Part shown: piece by piece, positions 14,248 through 22,796 of the stretch | Layout of the letters: each line of letters opens with the position of its first letter | How positions within the stretch are numbered: the stretch's first letter is position 1 | Virus record (IMG/VR): IMGVR_UViG_3300021792_000001 | Span: 1 to 46,484 of that record | DNA length: 46,484 nt | Source of the DNA: a virus | Direction: 5' to 3' (one strand) | Notes under the pieces: generated by a model | Database searches by the model: none | Told to the model about the DNA's origin: nothing | The model's input: the letters and a program-made list of their open reading frames with translations, nothing else | Position numbers and translations under genes: made by a program

Positions 14248-17200
14248 TCAGCGCACCCCCTTGATCCTTCCTGCGTTTCGCCCAGCTTCCAGCCCGACGG
14301 CAGAGTAAACTGCGCGTTGGCCAGCCCTTGTTTGAATCACTTTAAGCACCATGGGCGCTACATTTTCAGCAACTGCTGAGGCGATTTGCTCTGGCGAAGC
14401 ATCGCTTCCTTCTACCGCGATATGAATATCCCCAAGAGTTACCGTGTTATATTGAACAACACCACCCTCAGTACTTGTAGAAGTATCAGAACGGGATAGT
14501 CGCAAATTATTACGATGCCTTGGATCGCTTTCTGTTAATACTTCTTCGCCGCGCAATAGCACTGTAGGTACTTCATTCTGCGCTAGCTGCTGCGAGAAGT
14601 TATCCGAGTCATAACCTGCAATACCACCTGTGTGATATGTCTGGCTATTTACCCCTGCAATCTGCTCCGCACCAAAAGCAACTACAGCACCCGCAGCGGC
14701 CACACCCAATGCAGGACCAACATAAGGTATGCCAGCCATAGCATTATAAGCAGCCATTGCACCTTCATACGTGTCCAGACCGATGTTATAAATTGCAGCC
14801 GCTTTACCGATCGCCGCTAGCGTCTCGTTTTCACTTTGAGCCATACCAACAAAGATATTGGCAAAATCACGTTGCGATTGAATCCTTGCCGCTAATTCAG
14901 CCTTTTTTATCTCAGACTGCTTCTTCTCTGAGTCCTCGGTTATCTTTGTTGAAATTGTTGCGTATTCTGACTGAGAGATAACGCCCTCTGCCTGATATTT
15001 GCGTAACTGGACTAACTCATCAACCAGTCGCCTTTCTTCAATTTCTAGTGCAGAACGACCAAGGTCCTTATATTGCCCAAGAATATTATCTTTATACTCT
15101 TTAAAGGCCCGCTCCTTTTCAGTGAAAGACTGAGAAGCAAAACTCATGACGCTTTTATCGAAGCGATCAGTCACCCCAGTGTCTTGCATGAACTGCAAAA
15201 TACGCTGTTCGTGCTCAACTCTAAGCTGCTCTTCTTTAGAGAACTGACTTGAAAACATCGACTGCCGTTTTTGAAGAGCGGAGTATGTTGCCGCATTTTC
15301 TGCAAGATCGTTCTTCTCACGTTCAGATTTTCGTAAACGAGCCGCCTCTTTTTTTGAAATCTGCTCGGCAGCCAAAGCAGTATCAATTACTTTAAGGTTT
15401 TTTTGGTACGCTGCCTCACGAGCTTGAGCAATCGTTAATGACGATTCCTGTATAGCCTGAAGGTTACTTAGTTGCTCCTGAGTAGCTATGTTTTTTCTAA
15501 TATTTGCTTGCTGAGTTGCTTCAGCAGTCTTACGACGCTCAATTTCAGCAGCAAGTAGCGCTTCTTTTTCGTATAGATCGCTCTGCTTTCCTACTGGCTT
15601 TTGCTGGCGACGCTCAACGGCTTCCAAGCCTTGAGATATGGCTAATAGACCTTGTGTTGCTTTTTGCCCGTCGATCTCATCAATCTGTGCGTTGACTGCG
15701 ATCAATTCGCCTCTCACTGACTTTAACATCAGCTCTAAGTCTTCTGAGCTGGTAGATTTAAACGAACCACTCAAATCCTCAGTACTAGCAGTCAGGGCAT
15801 CCATTTGCCCGCTGGCTTCACCTGCCGTCGCCCCCATGATAGCCAGTGTCGAAATGCCCATTGTGAGCAATCCGATCGGACCACCAAGAAAGCTCATCGC
15901 CGCACCTAAGCCACGAGTAGCAATGGTGCCAGTTCGAACAGTGGTGTTATACAGTGACTGAGCACGAGTTAGGCTTTTGGTTGATGTCTCTACGTTCTTT
16001 TTCGCTCGATCCAGTGCTTTGGTATTATCCGTCGCGGATTGGATCGCGGCACTGTTTCGGCGCACTGCGGCTTCGTAGGCTTCCTCGGCTTTCGATGTTC
16101 TCGCGGTTGCGGCCGTGAGATCGTCTTTGGCCTTTTTCAGGTTGGCTTCTGAGCGCTGTTTATTTTGACTTTGCAGCAATGAAAACTGCATTTCCTGCTC
16201 TGCTGCAGCGAGCTTTTGCTGTGCTGCTGTCTGAGCTGCTCGGGCACTTGCTAGAGATGCAGCACTAGCCTGCTCACTGGCGGCGGCTTCACGGCGCTTT
16301 TCAGCGATCGATGCTTCATAGGCAGCACGCTCAGTGGTGAGCTTTTGCTGTGCATTCGCGAGCCCCGCTTCGGCTTCCGCTAGGGTTGCCGCGGCATTCT
16401 GACGAGAGGCGATCATGTCGGCGTATTTGGCCTGAGTCGATGCAACGAGCGAGCTCACCACACGCCCCATGTATACAGAGCCTACCAGAGTACCCGCTGT
16501 GGCCATGCCATCAAGCATGTTTGATACCGCATTGCCATCACTGGCAAAGGTGTTAAAGCGCTGACTGATGGCTCTTACAGTGGGCTCAAACTCTGCCGCC
16601 AGCTGCATAGACAGTGTGCGGCTAGCGTTTTGCATGATGTTGATCTCGTTGGCGATGTTACCAAGTCGAGCCGCATCCACTTGAGACAACACTTTGTTGG
16701 TATCAACCGCCTCTTGCTGTAATTCTCGCAGACCGTCAGCATTGCCGCGCAGTACTGGCAACAAGGAGACAAGGTTATCGCCTCCAAGCTGATCCAAATA
16801 AACACGAGCACTTGCGTCGCTGACCCCTTCTAGCTCTTGGGCCACTCGGTATAGGAGCTGATCAGGGGCAAGATCGGCAAAGTCTTTAGCATCTAGGCTT
16901 AGCGTTTCAAAAAAGTCAGCCGCCTCACCTGTACCAATCTGTGCAAACTCTTGAACACGAACAGACATATCCTGCAGGATCGCGTTCATGCTCTCGCCAT
17001 CGACACCAAACTTACTGGCTGCATATTGCAGTGAGGTGATCACTTCAGTGGTTGAATTAAGGCGGTCTGCAGCTAAAAGCGCTGACTCGCCCATCTCCGC
17101 CATTTCCGAAGTAAACGCCACAACACCCACACCACCTAAAGCGGTAGAGATCACTCCCGTTGCCGTTAACGCTGTTTGGCGTAACTGTCCCAGTGATGAA

Positions 17201-17271
17201 GTCACGGAGTTAAAAGCCGCGCGGGTACGATCGCTTGCCGTTAAGACAAACTCATGACGTGTTTCACTCAT
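14248..17271 (-). CDS. H: Tail tape measure protein, gpH-like (1007 aa)
   Basis: This protein sets tail length and is ejected with the DNA. It has an N-terminal lambda H-like region, then alanine- and glutamine-rich coiled coils (about 285-445). A hydrophobic glycine/alanine segment lies near 455-485 and more coiled coil at about 520-800. A strongly hydrophobic stretch (about 820-880) is followed by a C-terminal region with HTGGIAGYD. Lambda H is 853 aa, so a slightly longer tail is expected. Its ATG lies over the end of the GT frameshift product. Confidence 0.9.
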   Translation of the reverse strand: MSETRHEFVLTASDRTRAAFNSVTSSLGQLRQTALTATGVISTALGGVGVVAFTSEMAEMGESALLAADRLNSTTEVITSLQYAASKFGVDGESMNAILQDMSVRVQEFAQIGTGEAADFFETLSLDAKDFADLAPDQLLYRVAQELEGVSDASARVYLDQLGGDNLVSLLPVLRGNADGLRELQQEAVDTNKVLSQVDAARLGNIANEINIMQNASRTLSMQLAAEFEPTVRAISQRFNTFASDGNAVSNMLDGMATAGTLVGSVYMGRVVSSLVASTQAKYADMIASRQNAAATLAEAEAGLANAQQKLTTERAAYEASIAEKRREAAASEQASAASLASARAAQTAAQQKLAAAEQEMQFSLLQSQNKQRSEANLKKAKDDLTAATARTSKAEEAYEAAVRRNSAAIQSATDNTKALDRAKKNVETSTKSLTRAQSLYNTTVRTGTIATRGLGAAMSFLGGPIGLLTMGISTLAIMGATAGEASGQMDALTASTEDLSGSFKSTSSEDLELMLKSVRGELIAVNAQIDEIDGQKATQGLLAISQGLEAVERRQQKPVGKQSDLYEKEALLAAEIERRKTAEATQQANIRKNIATQEQLSNLQAIQESSLTIAQAREAAYQKNLKVIDTALAAEQISKKEAARLRKSEREKNDLAENAATYSALQKRQSMFSSQFSKEEQLRVEHEQRILQFMQDTGVTDRFDKSVMSFASQSFTEKERAFKEYKDNILGQYKDLGRSALEIEERRLVDELVQLRKYQAEGVISQSEYATISTKITEDSEKKQSEIKKAELAARIQSQRDFANIFVGMAQSENETLAAIGKAAAIYNIGLDTYEGAMAAYNAMAGIPYVGPALGVAAAGAVVAFGAEQIAGVNSQTYHTGGIAGYDSDNFSQQLAQNEVPTVLLRGEEVLTESDPRHRNNLRLSRSDTSTSTEGGVVQYNTVTLGDIHIAVEGSDASPEQIASAVAENVAPMVLKVIQTRAGQRAVYSAVGLEAGRNAGRIKGVR

Positions 17272-17904
17272 TGCTTTGCAGTGCCTCTTCGATGACGTTC
17301 ATCGCACGAATAAACCCATGTGGTTGGTCAAGTAGACCACCACTGAGCGGGTAGCGATTTTTCTTGAAATGCTGGTAGAGGCCGATCAGTTCATTTGATG
17401 GCTCATTGATCATGGGCTTGAGGCAGATATCGGATTCGATAACGCCGTCAATTACCCATTGCTTGATGGGGGCGGGGTTGCTTCGGTCGCAGTGTCGCCC
17501 CCAGATACAGGTGTCGCAGTTGAATTGTTCTGCGTTACTGTAGACCGCGACTGCGATGATGAGTTTTTTTGTTCGTACTCGCGCAACATGGCTCGGTCCA
17601 TAACTTCGCGGAACACTTCATTAAGGCTCTGCATAGGTAAGTGATCTAGCAAATGAAAGCTGTATTCAAGCTCCTCACCACTTGGCGTAACCACGCCACG
17701 CCAACCGCGCACGGCAAAACGAAGCGCATCGCGCTGAGCTTGCCCACTGTAAATAAGGTGGCCTTCTTCATTAAGGCGTGCGCCTGACTGCACTTGCATA
17801 AACTCAAAGCCAGAGAGCGGCTTTAACTGCCACTCTAGCGTGCTATCGACTTGAGATTGGTACCACGTCGGCACCAGTTTGCTATCGGGATTGATTGCAA
17901 CCAT
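17266..17904 (-). CDS. GT: gpGT-like frameshift product (-1) of the tail chaperone
   Basis: After the heptamer at 17563-17569 the -1 frame is open to a TGA at 17266-17268, overlapping the tape measure start. The extension begins K-L-I-I-A-V and contains a cysteine/histidine cluster (FNCDTCIWGRHCDR), then a globular part (IKQWVIDG, LIGLYQHFKKNRYP). It has no suitable start of its own, so frameshifting is the only likely route. In lambda the T domain recruits the tail tube protein. Confidence 0.8.
17452..17904 (-). CDS. G: Tail assembly chaperone gpG-like (150 aa)
   Basis: This is the short product of the G/GT pair, located between major tail protein and tape measure as in lambda. It has an N-terminal globular region (WQLKPLSGFEFMQVQSG) and a low-complexity serine/threonine tail after the slippery site. 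It coats the tape measure protein during tail assembly. The A AAA AAC heptamer at 17563-17569 allows a fraction of ribosomes to enter the -1 frame. Confidence 0.85.
   Translation of the reverse strand: MVAINPDSKLVPTWYQSQVDSTLEWQLKPLSGFEFMQVQSGARLNEEGHLIYSGQAQRDALRFAVRGWRGVVTPSGEELEYSFHLLDHLPMQSLNEVFREVMDRAMLREYEQKNSSSQSRSTVTQNNSTATPVSGGDTATEATPPPSSNG
17563..17569 (-). promoter_or_regulatory. -1 ribosomal frameshift site A AAA AAC
   Basis: The minus strand reads CAA AAA AAC in the G frame. This is the classical X XXY YYZ heptamer (A AAA AAC). It is placed where the T frame opens downstream, as expected for siphovirus G/GT. Confidence 0.8.
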
Positions 17905-17911
17905 TGGTCAC

Positions 17912-18844
17912 CTACTTAAATACAATGCTGAATTCGTCATCGCCCGTGGTTGGCAATGCATGGATAGTTAGATCGCGGCTAACTTGACCGTTTCGATCAC
18001 CGGCTTTAGGTGCGGCTGAGTTGTAGACCTTCGGCATACTGACGCTGTAAATATTGCCTGCCGCGGTACCAATATCACCCGTTGTCAGTGCTGACTCTGT
18101 GCCTGCTTTCCAGTCGACCAGGTAGTCTTTGGCGTCGGCTGTTTGGGCTAGTGGGTCAATGGCACCCGTGACGTTACGATCACTGATGTAAATTGAGCCA
18201 TAGCCATTGGCACTGGTCATGCTGTCTGGCGTAGCGACTTCGTTACCTGTATCGATCGTCAGCTTGGAGACATCCACTGCCCCACCTAGTGAGAAGGCAA
18301 CGCCAATCAACGGCACAGGCACAATTGAGCTGTAAGTTGGCGTTGGCATCGGGTTGGCGGAGATATTGCCGCTCTGGTGACCAGTAAAGGTGAATGAGGC
18401 CTTACCAATTGCACCGGTACTGAAGTCAAAGCTCACTTTGCCCATACAGCCAACCAGTTTGATTAGGTCGCCATCTTCCCAAAAGTAGATCGTCGCTGAC
18501 TTCTGCTCCGTTGTTGCGGGCATGTATTCAACCGAAGTATCAGCAGTCACTGTTTCTGAGAAACCACAAGCCATCAAGCACGAGCCAATTTCTGGGGCGG
18601 TTCCCGCCACGCCAGAGCCTTTGATTTCCATGGTAAATGTCACTTCTACCAAGTGACCTGCATAGATTTTTTTCATCTGCCCAAAGGTTGCACGAGTAGA
18701 GTTACGCTCGGCCATACGCTCATTGGCAGGCGCCCACTTTAGGTCCTCAACGAGCTTTGCATGGGTCGCTGCGGACAATGTTTCTTCCACGCCTTGCACG
18801 CCTTCGATGCCGAAGGCGATCACGCTACGCTTTACCAGTTTCAT
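17912..18844 (-). CDS. V: Major tail tube protein, gpV-like (310 aa)
   Basis: It forms the stacked hexamer rings of the tail tube. The protein is beta-rich and acidic, with the tube-protein opening KLVKRSVIAFGIEG and a GKASFTFTGHQSG turn near residue 150. The second half (from about 190) looks like an added domain: VDVSKLTIDTGNEVATPD, then SIYISDRNVTGAIDP. It sits between a small ORF that overlaps its start and the G/GT chaperone, in the lambda order. Confidence 0.85.
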   Translation of the reverse strand: MKLVKRSVIAFGIEGVQGVEETLSAATHAKLVEDLKWAPANERMAERNSTRATFGQMKKIYAGHLVEVTFTMEIKGSGVAGTAPEIGSCLMACGFSETVTADTSVEYMPATTEQKSATIYFWEDGDLIKLVGCMGKVSFDFSTGAIGKASFTFTGHQSGNISANPMPTPTYSSIVPVPLIGVAFSLGGAVDVSKLTIDTGNEVATPDSMTSANGYGSIYISDRNVTGAIDPLAQTADAKDYLVDWKAGTESALTTGDIGTAAGNIYSVSMPKVYNSAAPKAGDRNGQVSRDLTIHALPTTGDDEFSIVFK

Positions 18845-18950
18845 CGGCTACGGCCTCACTTTGGGTTGGAGTTGGTTTTGGTCTGGTGATGGTGCCGCCT
18901 GGGCGCGGTTTGTGCGTCATACGCGGCGGCTGTTTAACTTTTTTGGTCAT
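18825..18950 (-). CDS. Small proline-rich protein between U and V (41 aa)
   Basis: ATG 18950 overlaps the TGA of U (ATGA) and the stop lies 20 nt inside V, so it is coupled on both sides. The product is basic at the start (MTKKVKQPPR), proline- and threonine-rich in the middle and acidic at the end. Lambda has nothing here. The tight overlaps argue that it is real, and it may be a tail assembly accessory. Confidence 0.55.
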   Translation of the reverse strand: MTKKVKQPPRMTHKPRPGGTITRPKPTPTQSEAVADETGKA

Positions 18951-19357
18951 AGACTTGGGTCCTGTGTGTTGTAGCGGTAACGGACGAGATAGATAAGATC
19001 ACGACTCAGCGCCGGCGCTTCGCTATTGATATTGGCGTCATCGACTCGCTGAGTGCTGATCTCAATCATGCCTGGCACTTGGCCTTGCAATGACATCAGC
19101 GCTTTGTGAATGAGTGCACGCTGCTCATTGGCTTTGGATTCCAGCTCACTAGAGGGAGCAAGCACGATCTGACCAACAATCAGCTCAAATGAGGCATCCG
19201 TATAAACGGCCTCGCTTTCTGTGGTTTCGGTGCCTTGACGGATCAGCACGCGCGTTTTATCCGACTTGTAGACGGGTGAGCGCTCTACCAAAACGGGTGC
19301 TAGCTCGATTGACAGCTTTGCTTTGATTGCCTCTAGGATGGTTTCAATCTTGTGCAT
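18947..19357 (-). CDS. U: Tail terminator, gpU-like (136 aa)
   Basis: The length fits lambda U (131 aa), and the gene lies between FII and V. It has an alpha/beta pattern with an N-terminal helix (IETILEAIKAKL), central strands (DASFELIVGQIV) and a C-terminal RYRY strand. It caps the tail tube and joins it to the head. The start shares one base with the FII stop. The Z gene, usually between FII and U, is absent here. Confidence 0.75.
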   Translation of the reverse strand: MHKIETILEAIKAKLSIELAPVLVERSPVYKSDKTRVLIRQGTETTESEAVYTDASFELIVGQIVLAPSSELESKANEQRALIHKALMSLQGQVPGMIEISTQRVDDANINSEAPALSRDLIYLVRYRYNTQDPSL

Positions 19358-19638
19358 TAGGCTGTTCTCTCTACTTGATACTTGGTAACACCTGCTTTGC
19401 CGCCTACTTTCTGGCGGATGTAGTAGGTTTCACCAGCAATGATGATCTGCGAACCGATTGGATCAGCGGGGATATCGACGTCAGCAACGGTTAAAACGAA
19501 GCCTTCGCCAACAAAATCCACGCCGTCCAAGAAATCAGTTTTAAAGCGAACACCAATGGGAGTGTCTGGGGCGTCTTCGTGAATGGCCTCCTCTCCCATG
19601 TGAGTGGCCATCACTCTAAAACGATCGACTGCGTTCAC
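19357..19638 (-). CDS. Head-tail joining protein, gpFII-like (93 aa)
   Basis: The beta-barrel pattern (FVGEGFVLTVADVDIP, GSQIIIAGETYYIRQK, TKYQVERTA) matches FII-family joining proteins, which bind the portal exit and the tail terminator. It is shorter than lambda FII (117 aa). It overlaps both neighbours by 1-4 bp. Confidence 0.75.
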   Translation of the reverse strand: MNAVDRFRVMATHMGEEAIHEDAPDTPIGVRFKTDFLDGVDFVGEGFVLTVADVDIPADPIGSQIIIAGETYYIRQKVGGKAGVTKYQVERTA

Positions 19639-19880
19639 TTTTTAGAAGCCGGTTTAGCGGCACCTAGTGAGATAAAGCGATCAACGGCGGCTTTGTCTTT
19701 GGCCTTGAATTTGTCTCCGGGCTTATAGTTTCCGATCGTATTGATGGCAACCATATCCAAAGTAGAAGTCTTTGCTGCTTCTGCAGCTTTGGCTTCTTCC
19801 GCTGCCTTGGCTTCTTCCGCTGCCTTGGCTTCTTCCGCTGCTTTGGCTTCTGCAGCCTTTGTTTTTTGAGCTTGAGTCAT
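19635..19880 (-). CDS. gpFI-like DNA packaging accessory protein (81 aa)
   Basis: The N-terminal 36 residues are a lysine/alanine/glutamate helix with tandem AEEAK repeats. The C-terminal part (NYKPGDKFKAKDKAAVDRF) resembles the small domain found after the capsid gene in lambda-like phages. In lambda, FI helps terminase-DNA complexes find proheads. It starts after a terminator and overlaps FII by 4 bp. Confidence 0.65.
   Translation of the reverse strand: MTQAQKTKAAEAKAAEEAKAAEEAKAAEEAKAAEAAKTSTLDMVAINTIGNYKPGDKFKAKDKAAVDRFISLGAAKPASKK
19791..19844 (-). repeat. Three 18-bp tandem repeats inside the FI-like gene
   Basis: Three consecutive 18-bp units encode AEEAKA repeats; the third differs by one base. 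A partial fourth unit follows. Such coding repeats change number easily by slippage and would lengthen or shorten the charged helix in 6-residue steps. Confidence 0.85.
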
Positions 19881-19893
19881 GATGTTCCCCCAA

Positions 19894-19930
19894 TAAAAAA
19901 GCGGCGCCAGTGTGAACCGGTACCGCTTTT
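19894..19930 (-). terminator. Intrinsic terminator between capsid and FI-like genes
   Basis: AAAAGCGG and CCGCTTTT arms with an 18-nt loop are followed by a T run on the minus strand. It probably lowers expression of the joining and tail genes relative to the capsid gene. Confidence 0.7.
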
Positions 19931-19955
19931 AGTGGTTATGATTAAGACGCTAGGC

Positions 19956-20987
19956 TTACGCCAAAACCGTCATGCTTGATGTAGCGTTTGGATTGCCTGG
20001 TGCAACCAGTGGGGCGGATTGAGACTCAGCCACACGAACAGATGGGCTATTTTCATTCCAGTGCTTCGAGTACATGCGCATTGCGACCATGGCCTCAACA
20101 TCCAGAATGGCACCAAAGTACTGCGTCGCCTCAACCGCATCAGATAAGAAGGTCACTTTCTTCACTTGTTGTAGCGCTGTTTGCACACCTTTGATGGAAA
20201 CTGTACGAGTATCCACCCACACGCGAAGATTGTTGCCAAGCGTACCTTTAAGCTCAACACCATCAGGCATAGTGACACCACGAGATAGCGCACCCGTTTG
20301 ACCCGCTAAATCAGTGTTCAAAGTATCTTTTACTTGAGCGTTGTTTTTAAAGTGCTGCCACACATCCAACGGCATCACCATATCCGTTGCCGCCACACCG
20401 CCTTTTGCATCAGACATACGCTTCATATGCGTATCAATCTGATCAACGATCTTAGCGTTTTCGTTGCTCCAGTACTCATTGCCCGCAGAGCCATCAAGAA
20501 CAACCGTTAGAGACGCATCACGACCAAAATCAACCAAAGCTTGACGGTCATCTTTGTACGTTAGAGTGATTTTACCGTCGGTGAACGCACGAGAGCACAT
20601 ATACTCAAGCAAGCGAGTTAGGCGCTGATCATGGGTAATAAATTGCTCTGTTGTCGCAGCATTCAAGCGCTGCAAGGGCGTCACTTTGTCACGCACTTTC
20701 TCACCAACACGACGTTTCATGGCGTGCTTTGGCGTGATGATGTCTTTCATCTTAGTGTAAGCTGGCGTTAGCTTCTTGCTTTGAGTTTGACGTTCGTAGA
20801 TAACTTGGCCCTGCTCCATTGGCATTACCAATGGGGCAACCTCTTTACCGGCAAACTTCATTTCCACCAACACTTCTTCATCGTCACTCTCGACGATAGC
20901 CGCCGCAAAGCGATTTAGATAAAAGGTTGGGATTTGGGCTTGCTCTTCAATGTATTGGGCAAGCTCATAACGATCAAATACTGACAT
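19956..20987 (-). CDS. E: Major capsid protein, gpE-like (343 aa)
   Basis: The length matches lambda E (341 aa). The N-terminal region (YEEQAQIPTFYLNRF), a central YTKMKDIITPKHAMKRR segment and KVTFLSDAVEATQYFGAILDVEAMVAMRMYSK toward the C-terminus fit the HK97-fold gpE family. It is bracketed by two terminators and has its own strong ribosome binding site (GGAGAAAAC), consistent with high expression. It assembles with the D-like decoration protein. Confidence 0.92.
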   Translation of the reverse strand: MSVFDRYELAQYIEEQAQIPTFYLNRFAAAIVESDDEEVLVEMKFAGKEVAPLVMPMEQGQVIYERQTQSKKLTPAYTKMKDIITPKHAMKRRVGEKVRDKVTPLQRLNAATTEQFITHDQRLTRLLEYMCSRAFTDGKITLTYKDDRQALVDFGRDASLTVVLDGSAGNEYWSNENAKIVDQIDTHMKRMSDAKGGVAATDMVMPLDVWQHFKNNAQVKDTLNTDLAGQTGALSRGVTMPDGVELKGTLGNNLRVWVDTRTVSIKGVQTALQQVKKVTFLSDAVEATQYFGAILDVEAMVAMRMYSKHWNENSPSVRVAESQSAPLVAPGNPNATSSMTVLA

Positions 20988-21001
20988 TGTGTTTTCTCCA
21001 C

Positions 21002-21025
21002 AAAAAAAGCGCCCGTAGGCGCTTT
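21002..21025 (-). terminator. Intrinsic terminator between D- and E-like genes
   Basis: AAAGCGCC-TACG-GGCGCTTT stem followed by four more T on the minus strand, in the D-E gap. A strong terminator before the capsid gene means that antitermination or a local promoter must supply capsid mRNA. Confidence 0.75.
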
Positions 21026-21060
21026 ATAAACTTAAAGGTTAATTTCTGGTTGGCTTGCTT

Positions 21061-21438
21061 CTACATCGGGCGACGCAGGTAGATACCTTGGTCAGCCAAA
21101 AGCTCTTTCATTTCTTCCGGAGCCCCCCACGAACCGTCGATCACAAGCTCATCAGGATGGCACTCCACTTCACAGTAAACTGGACCCAGCGTATCCGCTG
21201 CGGATGCATCTACTGCATACATGGCAATACGGCGCGGCACCTGCGAGCCGTCGGTCGCTGTTTTGACACATGGAATGTATTTTTCCGAAGCATCAATGCG
21301 GCCAAGCACTGTGTATTGAGCAATCGTGTTGCCACTGGCGATGGTCACCGTGTCGGTGATCTGTTGCTTTTCACCGGTGATAAACGGTACGTAATTTTCT
21401 GATACGTCAGTTGATGACGCGTAACCATAATCTGGCAT
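21061..21438 (-). CDS. D: Head decoration protein, gpD-like (125 aa)
   Basis: The opening YASSTDVSENYVPFITGEKQ and the middle TIASGNTIAQYTVLGRI match the D family, which forms trimers that stabilise the expanded head. Length is close to lambda D (110 aa). It sits between the protease/scaffold gene and the capsid gene, as in lambda. Confidence 0.9.
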   Translation of the reverse strand: MPDYGYASSTDVSENYVPFITGEKQQITDTVTIASGNTIAQYTVLGRIDASEKYIPCVKTATDGSQVPRRIAMYAVDASAADTLGPVYCEVECHPDELVIDGSWGAPEEMKELLADQGIYLRRPM

Positions 21439-21482
21439 GGTAACTTTCCCTTAATTGAGTTGAGTAAGTGCGCAGCCAGTGA

Positions 21483-22796
21483 TTAGGCGTGCATGGATTG
21501 GTGAGCCGCAATCAGCGGATTTTTCGACGTCGGCTCTTCTTGTGCATTGGCTTCTACGCCATCAGTCGTCGCTGGCACATTCGGATCGTAGCTTTGCATC
21601 ACTGTTGCAAAATCCGTGTGTGCTTGCGGCGTGGTTTCTTCCAGCGTTGCTGCGGCTTTAGGTGCCATATTCAGCATGGCCGTAGCGGCTGTCGCATCCA
21701 TGTCGGTGTTAAAGGCGATGTGATGGGCCATATCAATACGACCTTCACTCTCCGCCGACATGATGATGCCCTGAATACGAGCGCGCTCGGCTTGAGCCGC
21801 TTCCGAACGGATCTGGCCTTCGTTTAGCTGTGGGCCTTGTGATTCCGGTGCGGCGGCTTGGTTTTGATCTTGAGGCATGATTGCTACTCCTGAGGTTTGG
21901 TTAATTTGATCAATGAATTCCGCCAGCGAATCTGCTGGCGACATGATTTTGTCAGCGAGCTTTAGCTCAACTGCTTGGGTTGCATTGATCACCGCCGCTT
22001 CGGTGGCCATCAGTGCGTTGTAATCGGCCCCGCGATTGCTCACGAGGGATTGGGCGAACATTTGTCGCAGCTGCTCTAATTCAGCTCGCTTGGCATTGAA
22101 TACCGCCTCGGGCAGTGCTTCGTATGCGTTACCTTCTGCTTTTCGAGCACCTGCTGTAATCAGAGTGATCTTTTGACCACGCCCTTCTAGCATCTTTGAG
22201 ACATCCATATGGGCAGTGATTGCACCAATTGATCCCATTCGGTCCGTTCGTGACAGCGTTACGACATCCGCAATGGCAGCAAATAACTGCGCAGCGCTGG
22301 TGGCCTGCGGATCTACAATCGCGCGAGTCGGCTTAGTCACATAGGCTTTTGCCCAATCCGTTAGATCAAAGAGCCCATCTACTGAGCCACCTGGTGAGTT
22401 AATGTCGTAAATGATGCCGTTAACATCAGGATCACTTTCGGCCATTTCTATGTTGTAGCGCAAACCGTCATAGCCCGTCATACCGCTGGTTGGCTGTAGA
22501 TAGCCAAAGCGGTGACTCAGTGAGCCATGAACCGGAATGATCGCGGCACCGTCTTGCACTCGGTATGGTTTAGGAGCCTCGCGGCTAAAGCCTGCCGCCA
22601 TACTGGACAGCTCGGCGGCTTCGATCTCTTGGTCATCAACGCCAAGTACACTGAAATCAATGCGCCCTTCGTTGTAGAGCGCCCCCATCACGCTGTAAAA
22701 ATACTGAGAGTCGATGGCTAGGTTTCGGTTAAAGATTTGATCAAGCAGCATTTTGAGTGGCGGCTTTCTCATCGTCCTCGCTTTCTTCTGGGTCAT
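21483..22796 (-). CDS. C: Head maturation protease with scaffold domain, gpC/Nu3-like (437 aa)
   Basis: This is an S49 (SppA-like) serine peptidase. INSPGGSVDGLFDL is near residue 130, the nucleophile is probably the serine in ATSAAQLFAA near 167, and the general-base lysine lies in TAGARKAEGNAYEAL near 222. From about residue 300 the chain is alanine-, glutamine- and glutamate-rich, like the Nu3 scaffold that in lambda is also made from an internal start. The frame overlaps the portal gene. ATG 22772 or 22751 may be the real start rather than 22796. Confidence 0.88.
   Translation of the reverse strand: MTQKKARTMRKPPLKMLLDQIFNRNLAIDSQYFYSVMGALYNEGRIDFSVLGVDDQEIEAAELSSMAAGFSREAPKPYRVQDGAAIIPVHGSLSHRFGYLQPTSGMTGYDGLRYNIEMAESDPDVNGIIYDINSPGGSVDGLFDLTDWAKAYVTKPTRAIVDPQATSAAQLFAAIADVVTLSRTDRMGSIGAITAHMDVSKMLEGRGQKITLITAGARKAEGNAYEALPEAVFNAKRAELEQLRQMFAQSLVSNRGADYNALMATEAAVINATQAVELKLADKIMSPADSLAEFIDQINQTSGVAIMPQDQNQAAAPESQGPQLNEGQIRSEAAQAERARIQGIIMSAESEGRIDMAHHIAFNTDMDATAATAMLNMAPKAAATLEETTPQAHTDFATVMQSYDPNVPATTDGVEANAQEEPTSKNPLIAAHQSMHA

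Noticed and set aside
19791-19844. Possible binding-site array or CRISPR remnant
   Set aside because: Contiguous 18-bp coding repeats in the FI-like protein; no spacers.
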